Shown here: positions 34,642 through 46,871 of the stretch, in pieces
Position numbering within the stretch: the first letter of the stretch is position 1
How the letters are laid out: the number at the start of each line of letters is the position of its first letter
Origin: Pezicula radicicola
Taxonomy: Eukaryota; Ascomycota; Leotiomycetes; Helotiales; Dermateaceae
Length of the DNA stretch: 64,000 nt
Assembly (NCBI GenBank): GCA_003008705.1
Contig: PDUO01000017.1
Span: 881,032 to 945,031, forward strand
Reading direction: 5' to 3'
Notes under the pieces: model-generated
Seen by the model: the letters and a program-made list of their open reading frames with translations, nothing else
What the model was told of the DNA's origin: nothing
Database searches by the model: none
Translations under genes and position numbers: made by a program

Positions 34642-35964
34642 ATGTCGTCGATGTTCTCGACCATTGATGCTTTCAGCAGCCTCACAACCTCTATTCCTGA
34701 GTGGAATCAACGCCTAGATGATCTCAATGGCCAGATAGCACTCCGCCAAATCGAACTCGCCCAATTAACGGAGCAGGAACGACCCCCCACTGCACGCTCC
34801 TTAAGGAACAAAGGCTCTACAGAATCCCTCCGGCCAAAGGACGCCGGCGAATCCCCATTTTTCTTGAGCAACGAAGATGAAAATTCCACTGGGCATGGGA
34901 ACAGCACGCCTACACCCGCACAAAATGGTCACTCAAGCCCGAAGGCACGACCTATCTCACCACTTGCTCCACGAGCAGGAGCAGCGGCAGCGGCAGCAAG
35001 CCAGAGTCCCGTCCCCGTAGCTCTTGCACGAAATTCCTCTCAACCGACGCCTGCGCCTACACAACCTCGAGTAGACAATACCAAGCTCCGCAAACGAAAG
35101 ACGGAATCGCTTGCATCGGGTGAATCAGGCGCCCCAAAATACAGAACACGGTCGATGATCATCGTGTACTATGACAGTGCAGTACAGACTGCTTTTGAGG
35201 ACCTGGTCAAGTTTGTCAGTGGGAGCCGAAACGCGATGCGCAAGGGGAAGATGGCAGCGAAGATGGCGGAAATGAGGAAGGCTGCAGAGCTGGAGGTGGA
35301 TGACGAGGAGGACGAATATGAGGATGGAAAGGATGGCAGTGGACAGGTTTTGTCGCCTTTTAAGACTACATTAGGAACAAATAAGGGTGCAGCGACTGGA
35401 GCTAAGGAAGAGCTGGGGGATGCGGACGACGACGATGCTGAATATACAATGCCAACGCTCAAATTTGTTTCTACAAGACAGATGGGGCCTTCGAGAGATA
35501 AAGTCACCAGCAGAACAAGTGATCTACCAAGTATGAATATGTTGAGAGGATATAGGAGGAGTGGGAATCATGGGGAACCGGATATTTTTGATGAGTTGGA
35601 CAAAGGCCTTGAATGGTGCCAGAGCCAGTGCGAGCACGCAGCACATCAGTTTCTACGAGATGGCGATTGCTCCGCCGAGATTGAGAACATCAAGAGGAAG
35701 TTAGCTGAGGTGAAAGAGAAGGCAGAAAAAGAAGTCGAGAGGCTGAAAAGTGAGGAAGCCTCCCAATATCCGCCTGCACCGCAGAGGCCTGCCACCAAAC
35801 CTCGAGGCCTAAGTTCCATCAAGGTCAGAAAGGAATTGAGCCAGATGAAGCATCTCGAGGTTGACGACGGCGAGATTGGAGAAATGGAAGTCGACGAAGG
35901 CATCGAAGATGACGATGGCCCTCCAACTCTCGTCTTCAAAAAAGCAAGAGATTACGCTCGGTAG
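34642..35964 (+). CDS. Conserved coiled-coil protein of unknown function
   Basis: A single exon encodes 440 residues. I start at the ATG at 34642 (context CACCATG); the frame is open further upstream, but only a GTG is available. I do not recognise a named family. What is visible: an N-terminal helical segment (IPEWNQRLDDLNGQIALRQI), a Ser/Pro/Ala-rich linker, then a compact central block, KYRTRSMIIVYYDSAVQTAF with EDLVKFVSGSRNAMRKGKMA. A strongly acidic stretch (VDDEEDEYEDGKDG) follows, then FDELDKGLEWCQSQCEHAAH, a predicted coiled coil (ENIKRKLAEVKEKAEKEVER) and an acidic C-terminus. No signal peptide or membrane span is present. The alternating acidic and basic blocks suggest a nuclear or chromatin-associated protein, which is only a guess. 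Confidence 0.75.
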   Translation: MSSMFSTIDAFSSLTTSIPEWNQRLDDLNGQIALRQIELAQLTEQERPPTARSLRNKGSTESLRPKDAGESPFFLSNEDENSTGHGNSTPTPAQNGHSSPKARPISPLAPRAGAAAAAASQSPVPVALARNSSQPTPAPTQPRVDNTKLRKRKTESLASGESGAPKYRTRSMIIVYYDSAVQTAFEDLVKFVSGSRNAMRKGKMAAKMAEMRKAAELEVDDEEDEYEDGKDGSGQVLSPFKTTLGTNKGAATGAKEELGDADDDDAEYTMPTLKFVSTRQMGPSRDKVTSRTSDLPSMNMLRGYRRSGNHGEPDIFDELDKGLEWCQSQCEHAAHQFLRDGDCSAEIENIKRKLAEVKEKAEKEVERLKSEEASQYPPAPQRPATKPRGLSSIKVRKELSQMKHLEVDDGEIGEMEVDEGIEDDDGPPTLVFKKARDYAR

Positions 35965-37268
35965 AAATTAGGTGGAGGAAGAGTGCATGGAGAGTTGTTT
36001 CTGATTACCGCACTTGTTTTGAAGAGATACCACTTTCGGAACGGATTGAATTGATTGAGCGAACACAGCGAGCGAGCATATATCATATTGATATTTTTAT
36101 TGGATTGTTTGGACATATACTGTTTGTTATCTATCATCTTCGAGGATTTCGCAGTTTTCCTTTATGCTTTTCTTTAGTAACTTGGGTTGAATTTCTCGAC
36201 ATGGCATGGCATTTTGTTTGGCGCGGGAAGTGGACCAGAGCGGTATGCACTTTTTATTTAGGTTGGGAAGCATAGCCGGGGTTTTATTATTTACGCTTTT
36301 ATTTTTTGGGTTTTCTCTCAGTTGGAATTGATTGATGTTGCATGCTTGGATAGTAGGAGGGTCTATTTAGGTTGTCAACTTACTATGGAAGGGAGGCTGG
36401 AGGTGGGGAAGGGTGATAGGAAAAAACGTACCTACGAAGTAAAGATACGTATAGATTAATGAAATCTGGGTTGACGTTGTGCTTGATTGTTTTGAGATTC
36501 CTGGTGCTTTAACATTTGCTTTCACAGCCAACCTAACTTCTACGAGAGTTAGGATTTGTTCTCTGTTGTTGTATTAGGGTTGCCACCTAGGAAGCTATTA
36601 TTAGTTTAAATATTAGAAAGTTTAAGAACTGCTTAAGTGATCCAACTTTAGAAGGCCAAAGGCTTTGAAAAGGTTTACAACAGTTCAGAATGGCAACTCT
36701 ACTGTAATGTCATAGAAATACTGTATTCCGTCATCTCCTCAGGGAGAGCTAAGAGCAAGGAGGCAGGTATAGATCCTTATTCTAAGTAATGTTTTAGGTA
36801 GTATGAGACTCTTCCAGAATACCCTTTCTCTGTTTGGCTTGGCACTTTTAGAAATATTAAAAATTGCCTTAGCTATCATACACTAAGTCTGAGTAACCTA
36901 GAATAGAACTTTTTTTTTGGTTTGCATCTGCCTTTCAAATGTAGTCCACTAGCTGGCTATTCAATAGAAATGTTTCTTTTTCAAAATACAAATGTGAGAT
37001 TTCAGCACTTTTAATTGCTTTTCTTCCTTCCTGATAACAACTGTCTAACAATGTAAGCACTTTTATTGCTCAATGTGAAACCTAAAACAAATAGCCTTGG
37101 TTGAGAAAACGCACCCATCCAAGACAAGAAACAGAATTCCAATATCTCGCACAAATCATCTTACAGCACGCACAAACCCAAACAAACCGCACTGTATAAT
37201 CAGCAAAAACGCCAAAGCCCCCGAACCCCCAAAACTCCTAAAAACACCAAGTTCCATCTGTCTATCAG
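35965..37268. other. AT-rich intergenic region between convergent genes
   Basis: No gene is supported across 1.3 kb. Stop-rich in all frames apart from short stretches; AT-rich from about 36,500 to 37,060. Confidence 0.45.
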
Positions 37269-38483
37269 TCACCTCTCAACAAAACCACTAGAACCTCCAT
37301 AACCATCGCCATCCAAATCAGGATCTCGATAACCAGAACTAGGTTTCGGTCTCAGTGGTCTCAAAACCCTCCTCCTCTTTAATCTCCCTAACCTCTCCTC
37401 CTCCTCCCCATCATCCTCCTCATCATACTCCTCATCATCTTCATCCTCATCCCCATCATTTCTGTTTTTCATAGTGCTCTTTCTCTTTTGCGTTTTCTTA
37501 TTCATTCCTTCGATTTCAGTTCCTAGCTTGTCGGTCCATTCTGGTTCTCGGAGTTCGCCTAGTAAGGCGTGCTCGCTTGATAGACGACGTGAGTATTGGA
37601 GTCGGGTTTGGGTTGTTCGGTGTGGTGCTTGTGTGTTCCAGGGTTCTTCTTCTCCTGAGTTTAGGTTTGTGGAAGGGAAGGGGTTTGTGAAGGGAGGTGT
37701 TTGATAGATTGATCGTTGTTGTTGGGAGGTGGTTGTTGTTGTTGTTATTGTGAGGTTTGTGTGAGGTGGTGGTGTTCTGGGTTGGTGTTGAGGTGGTGAT
37801 AAGAGTATGTTTTGTTCTGTAGCTTGGTTGGTGTTAGTGGTTGTGTTGATGTCGTTTCCTTCATTGTAGTCTCTAGCTCTAGCTGTGGTTCTCGAGGATG
37901 TTGTGACTTGTTGACTGGTTTGTTGTTGAATTGTTTTGGTGGAGTCTTGGGAGTTGGAGGAGGAACCACTAGTAAGAACAATGGGGATTAGTCTTCTTTT
38001 CTCTTGCTCTAAATATACACAGGGATGGGAGTTTTGTGGATTGTAAGATAGGTAGATAGGTAGTTTCAACTTACCTCTGTACAATATCCGAGCTTGGTGG
38101 AATAACCGTCGTTGAATCAGTAGGACTAGCATGTTCATGTTCCTCCATCTCGACACTAGTACCCACAACCTCCCTTGAATCCTCAACTAAACGATTGCGT
38201 AGCTGCATAGAGAAAACAAAGCTAGTGATCAGTGCTTATGTGGGTAAGTATGGTGGTAGATCAGTTGCCTCAAGAATATAGTAAGTACAAAACAGTAGCA
38301 AGCCAATGAAGTGTGCAGCCCGACTTGGGAATAAGATAGACTTTATATGCTTATGACACGGTGAGCGAAGGCTCGAAGAGAGGGGTATGACCCGTATGAG
38401 AGACTAACAGAAGGAATAATGGTTGTTGGGGACGAATATTCGACAAGACCCACCACACTTGATGATTCGCTTACTATTGACAT
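37269..38483 (-). CDS. Low-complexity acidic protein, unknown function (first exon tentative)
   Basis: I do not recognise this protein. Exon 3 (37968-37269) and exon 2 (38202-38075) join across a 106-nt intron, GTAAGT...GACTAATC...TTACTAG, to read DIVQ then SGSSSNSQDS in frame. Exon 2 opens with LRNRLVEDSREVVGTSVEME after a TATGCAG acceptor. The likeliest first exon starts at the ATG at 38483 (MSIVSESSSVVGLVEY) and ends at a GTTAGT donor near 38408, giving about 300 residues; this exon is uncertain. The body is Ser/Thr/Gln/Asn-rich and disordered. Near the C-terminus an acidic run (EDEDDEEYDEEDDGEEEER) is followed directly by a basic, NLS-like cluster (LKRRRVLRPLRPK). That charge layout is common in nuclear proteins. 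Exon 3 on its own is open for about 230 codons. Confidence 0.5.
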
Positions 38484-39802
38484 TGCCCAGCAAAGTAGCT
38501 ATAGCCCTTCGCCTTCACCGAGACAGAGCAAGAAGACAGTTGTTGCCTTAAAAGGCCCTAAGAAGGTCGCCCGTATCAGCTGGTCAGGGTTCTTTTGACA
38601 AACAAACCCTTGCTACAGATTCCGATTTTCTAGGCAACCTGGAGATTTAGTTCCAAAATCGAGAAGGAGTACTAGAGTTATCGACAACTTGCGAGTCCTA
38701 CTAGATCCCGAGAGATTGGAAAGCATTATTTTGAAAAGCCTAATCTTGATCCACTCTGTTCCTACGAGTAATAGACTTTTTGACTGAGTGAGGCACAGAA
38801 GCAGGAACAGGCGGGACGAGGCTCAAGCCGTCACTTACTCATTCGTTGGGCACGAGTGGGCACTGGGGCCGTGGCATACAACGAACATACAGTACAGAGA
38901 GGGCCGTACCGAACGCTAATCATACGATCTTTCTAAGCCCCGGGGAATATGGGGGCCGGAACTGAATCCGGCGGCACGTAAAGTATGTCATGCTCGCAAA
39001 TGCCCGATATGATTACCGTTAAGGATTGTAGTTGATCATGGAGATCATATACACAAGGCTGAACTGCGATGTTGCAGCCACAAAGGCGTCATTTTCGCTA
39101 GATTTTATTGATGGGAAGCCGAAGTAAGCGTGAAATAATGATAATGAGCCTCCATCGGGATACCGATGGAAGATCTTCTCTTCATGTTCGTGGAGGTGTG
39201 GCTGTGAGTATCCTTAAAATGATGTTGCACAGCCTCAAATTGGCTCTCGAGAAAGCCTTGCAGCCTGTTTTCAGCCTTCAGCCACAGACAAAAAGGGCAC
39301 TACTTCTATGGAAATAGTGAGTCAATAGCCTCTTGAGAACCCTTAGATTTAATGTAATATTGAATGTAACGTTTGTTTTGTGTTGCTATCGGTGAACTAT
39401 TTTAGACGATGAATTAATGATCACTACGAGCAAATGTCCTGGGAGAATCGGGTAGGTATTAAATATCGCAACTTGTTCATTAAGAATGCTGCGCTATATA
39501 TACGAGAGGTCTGACCTCGACGCTTTGGGATTGCATGAAGAAGGATGTAGTTGGAGGAAAGCATTGGAAGTTAAGGTAAGATTACTGAGCGGCACAGCTA
39601 GCGACCTCGGCTAACTTATTTGGTGAGTTCCTATCTAGGCGACGAGCGAGCGAGCGTCTGACAGGGCGAAACAGATAAAATAAGAAACAGAAAAGTAATA
39701 GCTAACTTAAATTTATTGTTCTAAATGCACATATAAATTACATTCTACAGTATAATCGCTATTATTTCCTACAATCTTTTAACTAGCCTTCCTCGAATCA
39801 TA
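38484..39802. other. Intergenic region
   Basis: No gene is supported. Short frames are present but carry no recognised domain. Confidence 0.4.
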
Positions 39803-41115
39803 CTATGTTACCGCAAACTCCTTATACGACACCGCACACCTAACATGACTTCTCTTTCCCCAAATCATGATAGGAATATAGAGAGCACTTATAGCAAAGC
39901 TCAGAACTCCAAGAAGGACAAACATATTGTATGGATTCATACCATCCATCATTAGGGAGACGACGAAGACGAGGATGGTGGCAAAGATGTTGCGAACAAA
40001 TGCTACGCCGACAAGGGATCTCCGAGAATTCTGACAAAGGATTAACAATTTAGTTATATTTGGGGGAATTGGGAGGTACAAAAACATACTCTTTGTAGGA
40101 ATCTTGGATGTACGTCACAGAAATATCGGAGATTCTTCCAATACCAAACCCAACAAATCCACCACCAATGCAAGTAACAATCCAAGGATATCCCTATCTT
40201 TTGTTAATTGATCTTCATATTTGAACAAAAAGATAGTAGAGTCGAACCTCAGCAGTAGTAAGTCCATAAAGTAGCAACCCAGACCCCATTAACACTGAAC
40301 CAGTCTCCAATAGTTTGCGAAACTCGATGTCAGTATTAAGTGCTACGATGCGGAGAAATGGATATGGAGATAGTGAGATAGGCCATGAGAGTAAACACGA
40401 CTCGATATCGCTACAAAAAGCGACTGTAGAGCAAGAAAAGCAGAATCCAGGTAACGAACCTTAACACGCGCAGACCAAATAGAAACAGCAGTAAGTAAGA
40501 ATGCCTGCTCAAACATCCAAATTAGCACTCCTTCTATAAGTTTCCAGGATTAAAATGCAGAATGACATGCTTTCCAGCTCTCGAAACATTCCAGAGGAAG
40601 AACTGAACCAGCTCACTAACCGTAAATATATAAACCGGTCTACGTCCCTGTCTAAGAGCAAACGGAACGAAAACAACACAACCAATACAAAGATCCCCAG
40701 TCGCAAGACCGTAAGCATCATTAAGTATATCGTAGTTGATATTAATATCCACGTTTAAATCTGCCAACATTGGTGTACCGACACAAATACTTTGCAGTGT
40801 TAGCTGTGAAATTCAAACAACCGAGTGGGATGGCTTACACTGCAAAAGCCATCATGGTATATAATGAGACTAGGACCATTTGAATTATCCTGCGGAGAGT
40901 TGACCAATTCTAGGAGATGGGTTAATTTCTAAGACCTTGTTGAACACACGGAATAGTCTTACGAGGGGATCATTGGGGTCAGAAGTTGGTTGAGGAGACA
41001 AGACAATATGACTTCCGGCAGTGTCTTCCAATCTCACAGTCCCAGGAGGAAACTGCCCGTCAATTGAAAGACTGACTTGAGCCTCTTCATCCTTCTGTGC
41101 TATTGTGAAGTTTCT
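39803..41115 (-). pseudogene. Decayed MFS transporter with internal deletion but surviving splice sites
   Basis: The N-terminal part is recognisable from about 41,105 (GTVRLEDTAGSHIVLSPQPT), followed by DPNDPL. A GTAAGA...CTCCTAG intron then joins to NWSTLRRIIQMVLVSLYTMM. Further blocks are SICVGTPMLADLNVDININY, DAYGLATGDLCIGCVVFVPF and ALRQGRRPVYIFT. A GTTAGT...GAGCAG intron leads to AFLLTAVSIWSARVK and ALQSLFVAIS. The next recognisable block, LLETGSVLMGSGLLLYGLTT, belongs near TM9-10 of the family, so about 200 central residues are missing. The tail follows: GFGIGRISDISVTYIQDSYK, a GTATGT intron, then LVGVAFVRNIFATILVFVVS. One base is missing near 40,018, shifting frame in that last exon. 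No start codon is visible. It is a DHA1-type relic, not a working 12-TM carrier. Confidence 0.78.
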
Positions 41116-41691
41116 ATAATTTCATGCAAAGGATATGTTATAGTTCCGTATCCAGAGCCGTCACGATATAAAGGACCTAAATATAAGCGAGTTGATAGAG
41201 CAAAGGGGAACAATTTGGATATGGGATGCCAATAGCAAAATGATCTTGGCAAACTTACTTAGCTATAACTTACCTCCACACGGTACCTTATCACCCGTAT
41301 CTCAAGATCAAATAGGCATGTAGGATGTAAGATCGAGTCGTAGATAATGCGGCCGGTCCGACAGAAAGTGACCCACAAGATGAAGAATACAGTATGTACA
41401 GTACATCACGTGTTGCCTGTGAAGGGTGTATCCACTGAGTACAAGTATGGTGGCTTTTACTGGCCTAAAAAAATTTCATGAATTTCGTTGAACGATTTTT
41501 ATTTGCCTGCAATACCAACCTCGAGAGAGCTGCTCTAGCTTCTCTGACTTCTCCGCAATATGCCCAAGATTCCATGGATTCTTCCGCAGCAACACGGTTC
41601 CGAGTTCTCCAGCCAACCCACATGGTCAGTAATCCAAGCGCCGTGCAATGCTATCCAGAGCCTCCCTAATTTTGACTTCATACTGGGCCCT
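41116..41691. other. Intergenic region
   Basis: No gene is supported. An open plus-strand frame near 41,478-41,958 overlaps the antisense of SYO1 and has no independent support. Confidence 0.4.
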
Positions 41692-43741
41692 CTAGTCTTT
41701 CTTCTCAGATTTCTTATATTTCAAGAATCTCCCAAGGTTCATCAAGGCTTCATCAGATCTAGCTCGCAATTCTGGCTGCTTTCTCTTGTCGATAGCCTTG
41801 GCCATCTTCTTAGCTTTTGGCTGGACATCCTCCAAATGTTGATAAAAATTATTCGCCCAAAATACTTCATCACAAGCGAAGCTCTTGTCAGCATAAATAT
41901 CAAAGATCTGGTTCAAAGTTTCCACAACATCCGCAGCTGGTGCGTTGGGAAGCCCTAAAAGGATCGTGAGGAGAAATACGCCAATCTCTCGATTCAGTGC
42001 CACTGGTGCCGGATCGAGCGCTAGTCGACCCAGTACCCCGATACACTTGACTCCCAAGCCTTGAAATTCATCAGGCCCATCTTGATCCGAGCTCTTCTTG
42101 TTCCCATTCACCTCTGACTCATTCAAGCTCTTTGATGCCTGGTACAAAGCCATAAACTTTCTCTGCTCCTCTGGTTGAATATTGATTTTTCCTTGTTGAC
42201 CGCGAGCTAACGCCCATGCAAGACTGGTAACAGAAGAAGCGAGCTCTATGTCGGCTGTGTTTGAAGCAAGAACGGGAGTAATTATCTCGTTCCAGAGGCG
42301 TTGAGAAAATGAAGACCAAAACTTTTCAAGGCTACTGAGATGACCGGTAGAGAAGTCGATACTGGATACAGTCCATGCAATGTTGTTTAAAGCAGACAAG
42401 GCATGGTTTTGAATGGCATGGTTTCCAGGGTCCGAGTTTGAGAGTGCAAGGGGTAAAATAATTGGTGCTGCGTCCCGCACTAAGCGATCTAGTGTAACCT
42501 GTTCCTCTGAGGTTTCTTCATCATCTGGCCCATCTCCAGTTACCAAGTCCATATCGGCTTCCATAGCCTCATCAATCTCGTCGTCATCTTCCTCTGCGCC
42601 CTCGACCTCATCCTCGCCGTCGTCTTCGCCACCGGCATCCATAATGTCATCGTCGTCAACTTCGATCTTGTCGTCAAACCCTTCAAATTCCTTCTCATGA
42701 CTGCTTCCATGCTCGAGAGCTTCTTGCAAACTTGTCGCAATAGACGCCGTGATCTCCAAGGCTAGCTGCAATATTTTGTCGGGACTGGATGCTGGGGCGT
42801 TTCCATTTGTGCCGTTGCTAACCTGGGCATGTTTCATTGAGTCCACCAATACAGGAATCAGTGTAGCGTCTGAGGCACCGTCCATTGGAGTGTTATGGTC
42901 GAACCACTGCATGGTTGTGAAAACATTATGAAGTACGCCGCATGCAGCAACAGCTTTTAGACCTCCATTGCTCTTGATCGATATGATTTGCTTAAGCCAG
43001 TCTCCATTGTCCACAATTTGTTGCACGAGAGGTTTGTTGTCCTCAGTCAGTGCCGTTAAGCAAGAAAGTGTCTCGTTGTCGACTTCCTCAGGGACCGCAT
43101 CGAGGGCCAAAAGTCCAAAGAGGAAATTGATAATCGTTGAGCGTTTGTAGATGGCTTCGACAATTTCCTCTTGGGCTTCAGAGAGGGATGATAGCAAGTT
43201 AATGATTGAGCCTGTTAGGGTCCAAAGAAGAGTCTGCTGAGCAGCAGGTAATTTCGAGAGAGGATGCTCTGATGATTCAATAGTTTCAATGATCTGGGAT
43301 ACAGTGTTAGTGTGAATACATGATAATAGGTTGGAACAAAATACTTACTGATTTTACAACCCCCTCAATTGCTGTCAATATGTCTTGCCGGAATAAATGT
43401 ATGCAAAAGTCTGCCTCTTCCTCCAGCGCCAGATTTCTCAGAATCCCCCACCCCGCAGTCCTTGCATCCAAACTCGAGTCCGTGAGGGTTTGTTCCAGGA
43501 GGATGCGCACGATCTGCTCTCGCAGAAGAAGCTTACGGCATTTGGTGTCCTCAATAAGGTTTGTGATCACATTTGCAGCAGCAGATCTTGTATTCAGGTC
43601 GGCAGATTGTAAATCTGCAATGCAGGGTAGAATCTTTTGTTCGCGGATAGCTGCAAGTTCGGGATCGGTCGGTGGCTTTATTGGCTTTGCAACAGGATTT
43701 GCGCGATTCTTCTGCCTATTTCGAGGTTTGGATTTGCCCAT
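41692..43741 (-). CDS. SYO1: Symportin-like ARM/HEAT-repeat protein (Syo1)
   Basis: Two exons, 43741-43349 and 43293-41692, separated by a 55-nt intron (GTAAGT...CCCAG), encode 664 residues. The N-terminus is short and basic (MGKSKPRNRQKNRANPVAKP), matching the PY-NLS-bearing tail of symportin. Armadillo/HEAT-type repeats follow: LNTRSAAANVITNLIEDTKC, SSLDARTAGWGILRNLALEE, GGLKAVAACGVLHNVF, NHAIQNHALSALNNIAWTVS and LASSVTSLAWALARGQQGK. An acidic insertion (DDKIEVDDDDIMDAGGEDDG) occurs mid-protein, as expected for the acidic loop that shields ribosomal proteins. In yeast and Chaetomium, Syo1 escorts Rpl5 and Rpl11 together with the importin Kap104 into the nucleus for 5S RNP assembly. The family assignment rests on repeat order, the acidic loop and the N-terminal tail. 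It is divergent from IDI1. Confidence 0.85.
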
Positions 43742-44469
43742 ATTGTCTGTTTCGTTGTGAACCGCTTGTGTTTGTTAGAATTGTCATGAAGAAATAATTA
43801 TTTTTTTGTCTAGCTAGGAGTACCCCACCACCACCACCACCACGGCAAGGGGCGTGCATCTAGCGGTGGTGGGCAGAAAGCTGCTGGGACACCAGAACAA
43901 TCTAATCTAGTGTTATAAAAGAACAACATGAGTGCATTCACCCCAGTGTATTGACAAACAGAATTAAATATATTGAATACATATCGGTGTTCGAAAGGAA
44001 CAGTTTCTTCTAGCAGTAAGGCATTGAAATATAACCGATCACCAGGTTCAGTATTCCCATAGTCCACTGCCTAATTTGGCCATGATACGGACCACGATAG
44101 AGCACGTGATCAAGCATTCGGACCAACCTCATTTTGGAAATAGGTAACAACCACCGAATATTTCGGTATTAGGCCTAGCGTTTAAACGGCATTGCTGAAA
44201 GTTAAGCACTTGTTGCGTGAATCACGAACACTACTACACACTTTTCTCTACAAGCAACAAACATAAAGAATTCCATTCCGAACCTAGCACTTTGTTGTAG
44301 TGAACAGCGGTAAACGGGCCTTACTAAGCCTAACTGCAACCCAAGACGGTCTCCCGAGTCGGCCATAGAGCCTTGTCTTGGCATCGCGGGGATTTTGTTT
44401 ATTTTGTCGCCAACAATTTGTTTTGTCACTGAGGCATTTCTGCGCACTTTCCCAAACCTCCCTACCAAC
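43742..44469. promoter_or_regulatory. Divergent intergenic region, SYO1 and IDI1
   Basis: 728 bp lie between two head-to-head start codons. A CCACCACCACCACCAC-type trinucleotide run lies near 43,827-43,843. No specific operator is recognised. Confidence 0.45.
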
Positions 44470-45338
<869 letters not shown>

Positions 45339-46871
45339 GCGATAACAAGGAGATGATTAATATGTGCAGGTCGACGGCATTGGCACCAACCATTGTACTG
45401 GAATAGCGACTTGCATACATTCGGATGCGGGTGGTGGCCCCTTTCGAGAAGATATACCCTACAGAAAACACAACGGTTGAGGACGCATTGTTTATGTCTG
45501 CTATTGGTGATGAGGTATGTTTGCTTTCGGATGCGTTCTGTCGGCCAGCTTGTTACTGCGAGGTAGTACCTTTGCAGAACTGAGCGGTGAAGGCACATGA
45601 GACTTGAGGATGCAAGCATCGTAATGATCACAAGGCAGTTTGGTCTTAGTGGCTTTGCTCCAGCCCCATACTTTGGCTCCATTGGCCTATTTTTAAAGTG
45701 ACGTTTGTTGATTTGCATATGCATTCCCAGTCGCAATACTTTATTGCGTCTGCTTTGCATCTCTGCTATGTTATCAGTCTTTCCCAGATAGCTCGAGGCC
45801 CTCACCGCAGTCAGTGCCTCAGTTCTCCCGACTCGTTGATTGAGGGTCCGAACAGTACTAACTGCAGTTGGAATGTCCTCGCGAGTTCTCCATTATCGGG
45901 AGACGTGGGGTTCTTCCTTTGTGTTTGCATGAAGCAGGGCTATCAGATGTCTGCTGCTAATTCAATTATCGGATTGGTCACTTCCAACCATCGATCGTAC
46001 TTTGGTTACAGTACTCAGGGGATCCTCCAGTAATAATTGCAAATAAGACTTTCCATTTCGTGAGCTTCACCATGGTTATCAGCGGAACTGGCGGGAGGAT
46101 GGGATCCCCTTCTCGTAGCCTCGCAAGCACTCGCCAAAATCCCACGATTGCTTCCGGTAGTGCCTACGGAGTGGGGTCGGCCTCACATGGCGTCCGTACA
46201 AGCAGATACTGGCTTCTGGCGGCCTCTTGACTACATAACCTCGACATCGTCTCATTCTTACACCACCTTTTACACTACCTTTGTTCACCCGTTTGCTACC
46301 TTACACAAGCAGCAGTCTTCGGAAATATACAGCTCACCTCATCATCTCACTAAACCAGCTGACATACATACCCATCATACATACCCATCATACATACCCG
46401 CCGGTTTTAGCAAAGCCTCTCCCAGCACTTAAACAAAGTCAAACTTCACTGTCCCCAACACTCTCTTCAACTTACAATTACATATTTTTCTGTTTGACGG
46501 ATCTGTCTATCCGTCACTTGACTCCTGACACTACTTCCTAAGCCAACCCGGTTGACAATCAATATTGATGTCGGTTGACATACGCCAGAGTCTCAATTGC
46601 CTGCGATTCCCATCTCGATACGAAACTGTGTCGAGATCGCAGCTGTCTAAACAACATACCGGAGATTTAACGAGGCCAGCAGAAAAACCGTACTGTAAGT
46701 GATTCACATCCCTACTCGCCGTCTAACCACTTAGCCTATGAATCAAATAGTTATTTGGGCCTCCCTAGATGCCAAAGGTTCTATTTAAACAACCCCCTAG
46801 CAAGTGGCTAACAGGACCATAGAAACGCTACCACTTCAACTTCAAATTGACAAACTAAAGAAACCGCAATC
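45339..46871. other. Intergenic region
   Basis: No gene is supported across 1.5 kb. Open plus-strand frames at about 46,148-46,541 are Ser/Thr/His/Tyr-rich and reflect pyrimidine-rich, repeat-bearing DNA (a 13-nt CCCATCATACATA unit near 46,370-46,399), probably the long 5' leader of the acetyltransferase gene. Confidence 0.45.

Noticed and set aside
41478..43760. Long plus-strand frames opposite SYO1
   Set aside because: They are antisense shadows of a well-supported ARM-repeat protein.
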